Below the pieces are notes generated by a model. That model had not been told where the DNA came from and did no database searches. It saw nothing but the letters and a program-made list of their open reading frames with translations. Positions 62,490 to 64,000 of a stretch of DNA of 64,000 nt are shown piece by piece. This DNA comes from HGM04593 sp045661225. Lineage in GTDB: Bacteria > Bacteroidota > Bacteroidia > Bacteroidales > Bacteroidaceae. Within the stretch, counting starts at the first letter, position 1. Every line of letters starts with the position of its first letter. The DNA is taken from NCBI GenBank assembly GCA_045661225.1, contig JAZRFF010000009.1:113780-177779 (forward strand). Direction: 5' to 3'. The translations under genes were made by a program, and so were the position numbers.

Positions 62490-63017
62490 TTATTGCTTTG
62501 TTATTTTCAAGCGTCTATTTGGATTAGAAGCCTTGTAATCGTGATAGTTCGTATATAAATAGCCATTCTTGATTTGATACCTAAAAGCAGGCTCGTTATT
62601 ATTGTTGGCATCAAAATAGATTATAGGTCCGTGAGTTATTGTAATTTCGCAAGAACCTGTATTTGATATTTTTTCCCAAGAACCGTAGTGAGTTTTTGTT
62701 GCTGTTTGTTTATACTTTCCGTATTCATTGTTTTTCGAATAGGAATTAGCTACTCCATAGATACTCTTATATTCTTCTATGCATTTAGCAGTGCCATCTT
62801 CTGATAGTATAAAGGTAAATTTTGTACCAACGGCATCTGTTGCCGTATATTTACCGACAAAACTTGTTGTCTGCTCAGTTTTTGCAATTGTCTTATCCTG
62901 TTTATTGTTGTCGTTATCTGAAAATTGACATTTGCAAACAAAAAACACAACGACAGCAGCGATTGCATATCCTATTATTTTTTCTAACAGTGTTTCTTTT
63001 TCTTCCTTTTTAGCCAT
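62490..63017 (-). CDS. Membrane-anchored hypothetical protein
   Basis: 175 aa from MAKKEEKETLLEKIIGYAI. An upstream ATG would add 64 residues, but that stretch overlaps a long inverted repeat and looks like a structured leader, so it is not counted as coding. One membrane helix (about 14-31, IGYAIAAVVVFFVCKC) is followed by a polar linker. From about 50 there is a beta-rich domain (SFVGKYTATDAVGTKFTFILSEDGTAKC, YGSWEKISNTGSCEITI, FRYQIKNGYLYTNY) with a lipocalin-like pattern. No family recognised. The AT-rich composition fits the accessory stretch next to tRNA-Leu. Confidence 0.7.
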   Translation of the reverse strand: MAKKEEKETLLEKIIGYAIAAVVVFFVCKCQFSDNDNNKQDKTIAKTEQTTSFVGKYTATDAVGTKFTFILSEDGTAKCIEEYKSIYGVANSYSKNNEYGKYKQTATKTHYGSWEKISNTGSCEITITHGPIIYFDANNNNEPAFRYQIKNGYLYTNYHDYKASNPNRRLKITKQ

Positions 63018-63232
63018 AGTCTTATAAAATAAAAAAATATTTGCACAAAATAAGTCCGAAAATTCCCAAAGTGTAGACAAATAAAAAACGTGGACTAAAA
63101 CTTCATCTACGCTTTCAGAGGTATCGCCAAACACCATACAACCATAAATGAGTAAAAGCCCACGCCATAGAATGACGTGAGCATCAACTTTTACTCTTGG
63201 TTGTTTCATTAAATTGGCGATTTTCTGAAAGC
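63018..63232 (-). promoter_or_regulatory. Structured leader with long imperfect inverted repeat
   Basis: At 63111-63232 the arms GCTTTCAGA..ATCGCCAA..ACAACCA..GAGTAAAAG..ACG and their reverse complements are spaced symmetrically over about 122 nt, giving four to five stacked stems. The next 93 nt run into the start codon of the membrane-anchored gene. Reading it as protein gives a 64-residue extension with no family features. Candidate cis-acting RNA or palindromic element. Confidence 0.55.
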
Positions 63233-63418
63233 AAGAATATAAGCTAACGCTTTTTATTTTATATGTCTTTGAATTGTCAATGTTTCATAGGCAAGTTTTT
63301 TATCGTGTTTTTGCAAATGTAATATGTTTTATGATTTATACCGAATTATTAAATCTTTATTTTAATAATTTTTCCAATTCAACCCAACTGTTGAACTAAT
63401 GATAATTTCAGAACTCAA

Positions 63419-63736
63419 TCAATACCCATATTCCCTAAAAGGTCTTTCTTTGGTAGGTGGCGTTATTCGCAAGAATTTTAGACCATCTTCTGTAATTCTA
63501 TAGTTGCCACGAGATACTGTTTTTATCATTCCAATTTTTTCTAAATGCCATTTTGCCCAACCAGTCCTGTGGTGTATAACTGTCGTCTTACCGCTTGGCA
63601 GCAATTGCCTCTGTTCTTCATTTGATAAATGAAAGGCTGTTGACATTGTTTCAACACATTCTTTTAGAGAATGTATTTTATTATCACTCATATATTGTAA
63701 GAGTGGTAGCATACATTCAGTGTATTTTGGTATCAT
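63419..63736 (-). CDS. Solitary Mrr N-terminal (winged-helix) domain protein
   Basis: 105 aa. Closely follows the Mrr_N pattern: IPKYTECMLPLLQYMSDNKIHSLKECVETM, FHLSNEEQRQLLPSGKTTVIHHRTGWAKWHLEKIGMIKTVSRGNYRITEDGLKFL. In Mrr restriction enzymes this DNA-recognition domain precedes an endonuclease domain (D-x-n-E/Q-x-K). Here the frame stops right after the winged helix and no nuclease domain follows in the 400 bp downstream. It may be a remnant, or a stand-alone DNA-binding or regulatory protein. Lies next to tRNA-Leu, a common integration site. Confidence 0.8.
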   Translation of the reverse strand: MIPKYTECMLPLLQYMSDNKIHSLKECVETMSTAFHLSNEEQRQLLPSGKTTVIHHRTGWAKWHLEKIGMIKTVSRGNYRITEDGLKFLRITPPTKERPFREYGY

Positions 63737-63892
63737 AAGCCTGTTTTATTATATTGTTTGTTTTTTTCGGTAAAGTTGCTTGGTTCTATATTTCCTCAAA
63801 AAATAGAGTTTGACGGAAATAAATATCGAACCAATGAATATAACAAGGTGCTTGATTTGATATATCAGCAAACCAATGAGTTACGGGTGGGT

Positions 63893-63932
63893 AAAAAAGA
63901 AAACGGAGAGAGTTTTTCAACTTTCTCCGTTT
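63893..63932 (-). terminator. Terminator of tRNA-Leu
   Basis: Minus strand: AAACGGAGAAAGT/ACTCTCTCCGTTT stem (one G-T pair) around TGAAAA, then TTCTTTTTT. It follows the tRNA 3' end by 2 bp. Confidence 0.88.
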
Positions 63933-63934
63933 CA

Positions 63935-64000
63935 GTACCCAGACCCGGGATCGAACCGGGATGGGTTGCCCCACTGGTGTTTGAGACCAGCGCGTCTACC
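63935..64000 (-). tRNA. tRNA-Leu (anticodon CAA), 5' end outside window
   Basis: The anticodon arm CTGGT-CTCAAAC-ACCAG gives anticodon CAA (plus-strand 63981-63983). The variable region, T-arm CCCGG-TTCGATC-CCGGG, 3' acceptor strand TCTGGGT and discriminator A are present. The 5' acceptor strand and part of the D-arm lie beyond the edge. Confidence 0.92.

Noticed and set aside
63018..63209. 64-residue N-terminal extension of the membrane-anchored hypothetical
   Set aside because: It overlaps the long inverted repeat, and the downstream MAKKEEK start gives a normal N-terminus just before the membrane helix.
63786..63974. 62-codon minus-strand reading frame beside tRNA-Leu
   Set aside because: It starts inside the tRNA gene and runs through its terminator, so it is not a credible gene.

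Overview
The window looks like chromosome from a Bacteroidales (Bacteroidota) gut-type anaerobe. Supporting signs: promoters of the Bacteroidetes type (TTTG about 19-21 bp from TAnnTTTG), few recognisable Shine-Dalgarno sites, and family content typical of the order (Wzi, multi-SLBB export protein, DUF4837, DUF4922, DUF2147, GH2 and GH33 enzymes with ricin-like modules, pflB/pflA). No plasmid, phage or insertion-sequence genes were recognised. Two tRNA genes are present: Ser(TGA), complete, and Leu(CAA), cut by the right edge.

Layout. 1-8.3 kb: a partial giant secreted protein and a secreted GH2 beta-galactosidase, followed by an array of 86-bp repeats. 8.3-12 kb: a three-gene cell-wall cassette (alpha/beta hydrolase, membrane-anchored MurF-like ligase, Ddl-type ligase). 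12.4-24.8 kb: MutS2, a large sialidase, DoxX, a SIMPL protein, an AraC regulator divergent from a DcaP-like porin, and a PiT phosphate transporter. 24.9-28.1 kb: endonuclease IV, a queuosine-precursor transporter overlapping a small radical-SAM gene, CrcB, and tRNA-Ser with decayed copies of its 3' end. 28.3-33 kb: a glycerophosphodiesterase lipoprotein, pyruvate formate-lyase with its activase, and a DUF2147 protein facing them across a 58-bp perfect palindrome.

33.1-42.2 kb: a metal-efflux permease with a fused HMA domain and a 31-bp operator-like palindrome, an OmpA-like secreted protein, then a tightly packed minus-strand operon: rlmN, DUF4837, pdxA, nucleotidyltransferase, ATP-grasp, CDP-alcohol phosphatidyltransferase, HAD. 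The last four overlap or nearly touch and have the right activities to make an unusual phospholipid head group. 42.6-47.2 kb: a His-rich orphan gene, then a glycosyltransferase/HIT-like fusion that overlaps a SpoIID-domain gene with no signal peptide.

47.4-61.1 kb: a complete Wzx/Wzy-type exopolysaccharide locus running in one direction: initiating sugar transferase, SLBB export protein, Wzi, a small lipoprotein, Wzz, EpsG-like polymerase, flippase, two glycosyltransferases, a heparinase II/III-like protein and a third glycosyltransferase. 61.1-64 kb: a TraB/GumN protein, then an AT-rich accessory stretch next to tRNA-Leu holding a membrane-anchored hypothetical with a long structured leader and a solitary Mrr N-terminal domain.

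Best candidates for undescribed biology: the four-gene lipid head-group module (35.9-39.0 kb), the hydrolase/MurF/Ddl cassette (8.3-12.0 kb), the glycosyltransferase-HIT/SpoIID pair (43.5-47.2 kb), the 86-bp repeats upstream of the beta-galactosidase, and the tRNA-Ser-derived repeats. Start codons were adjusted by eye. All functional calls rest on motif reading without database searches.
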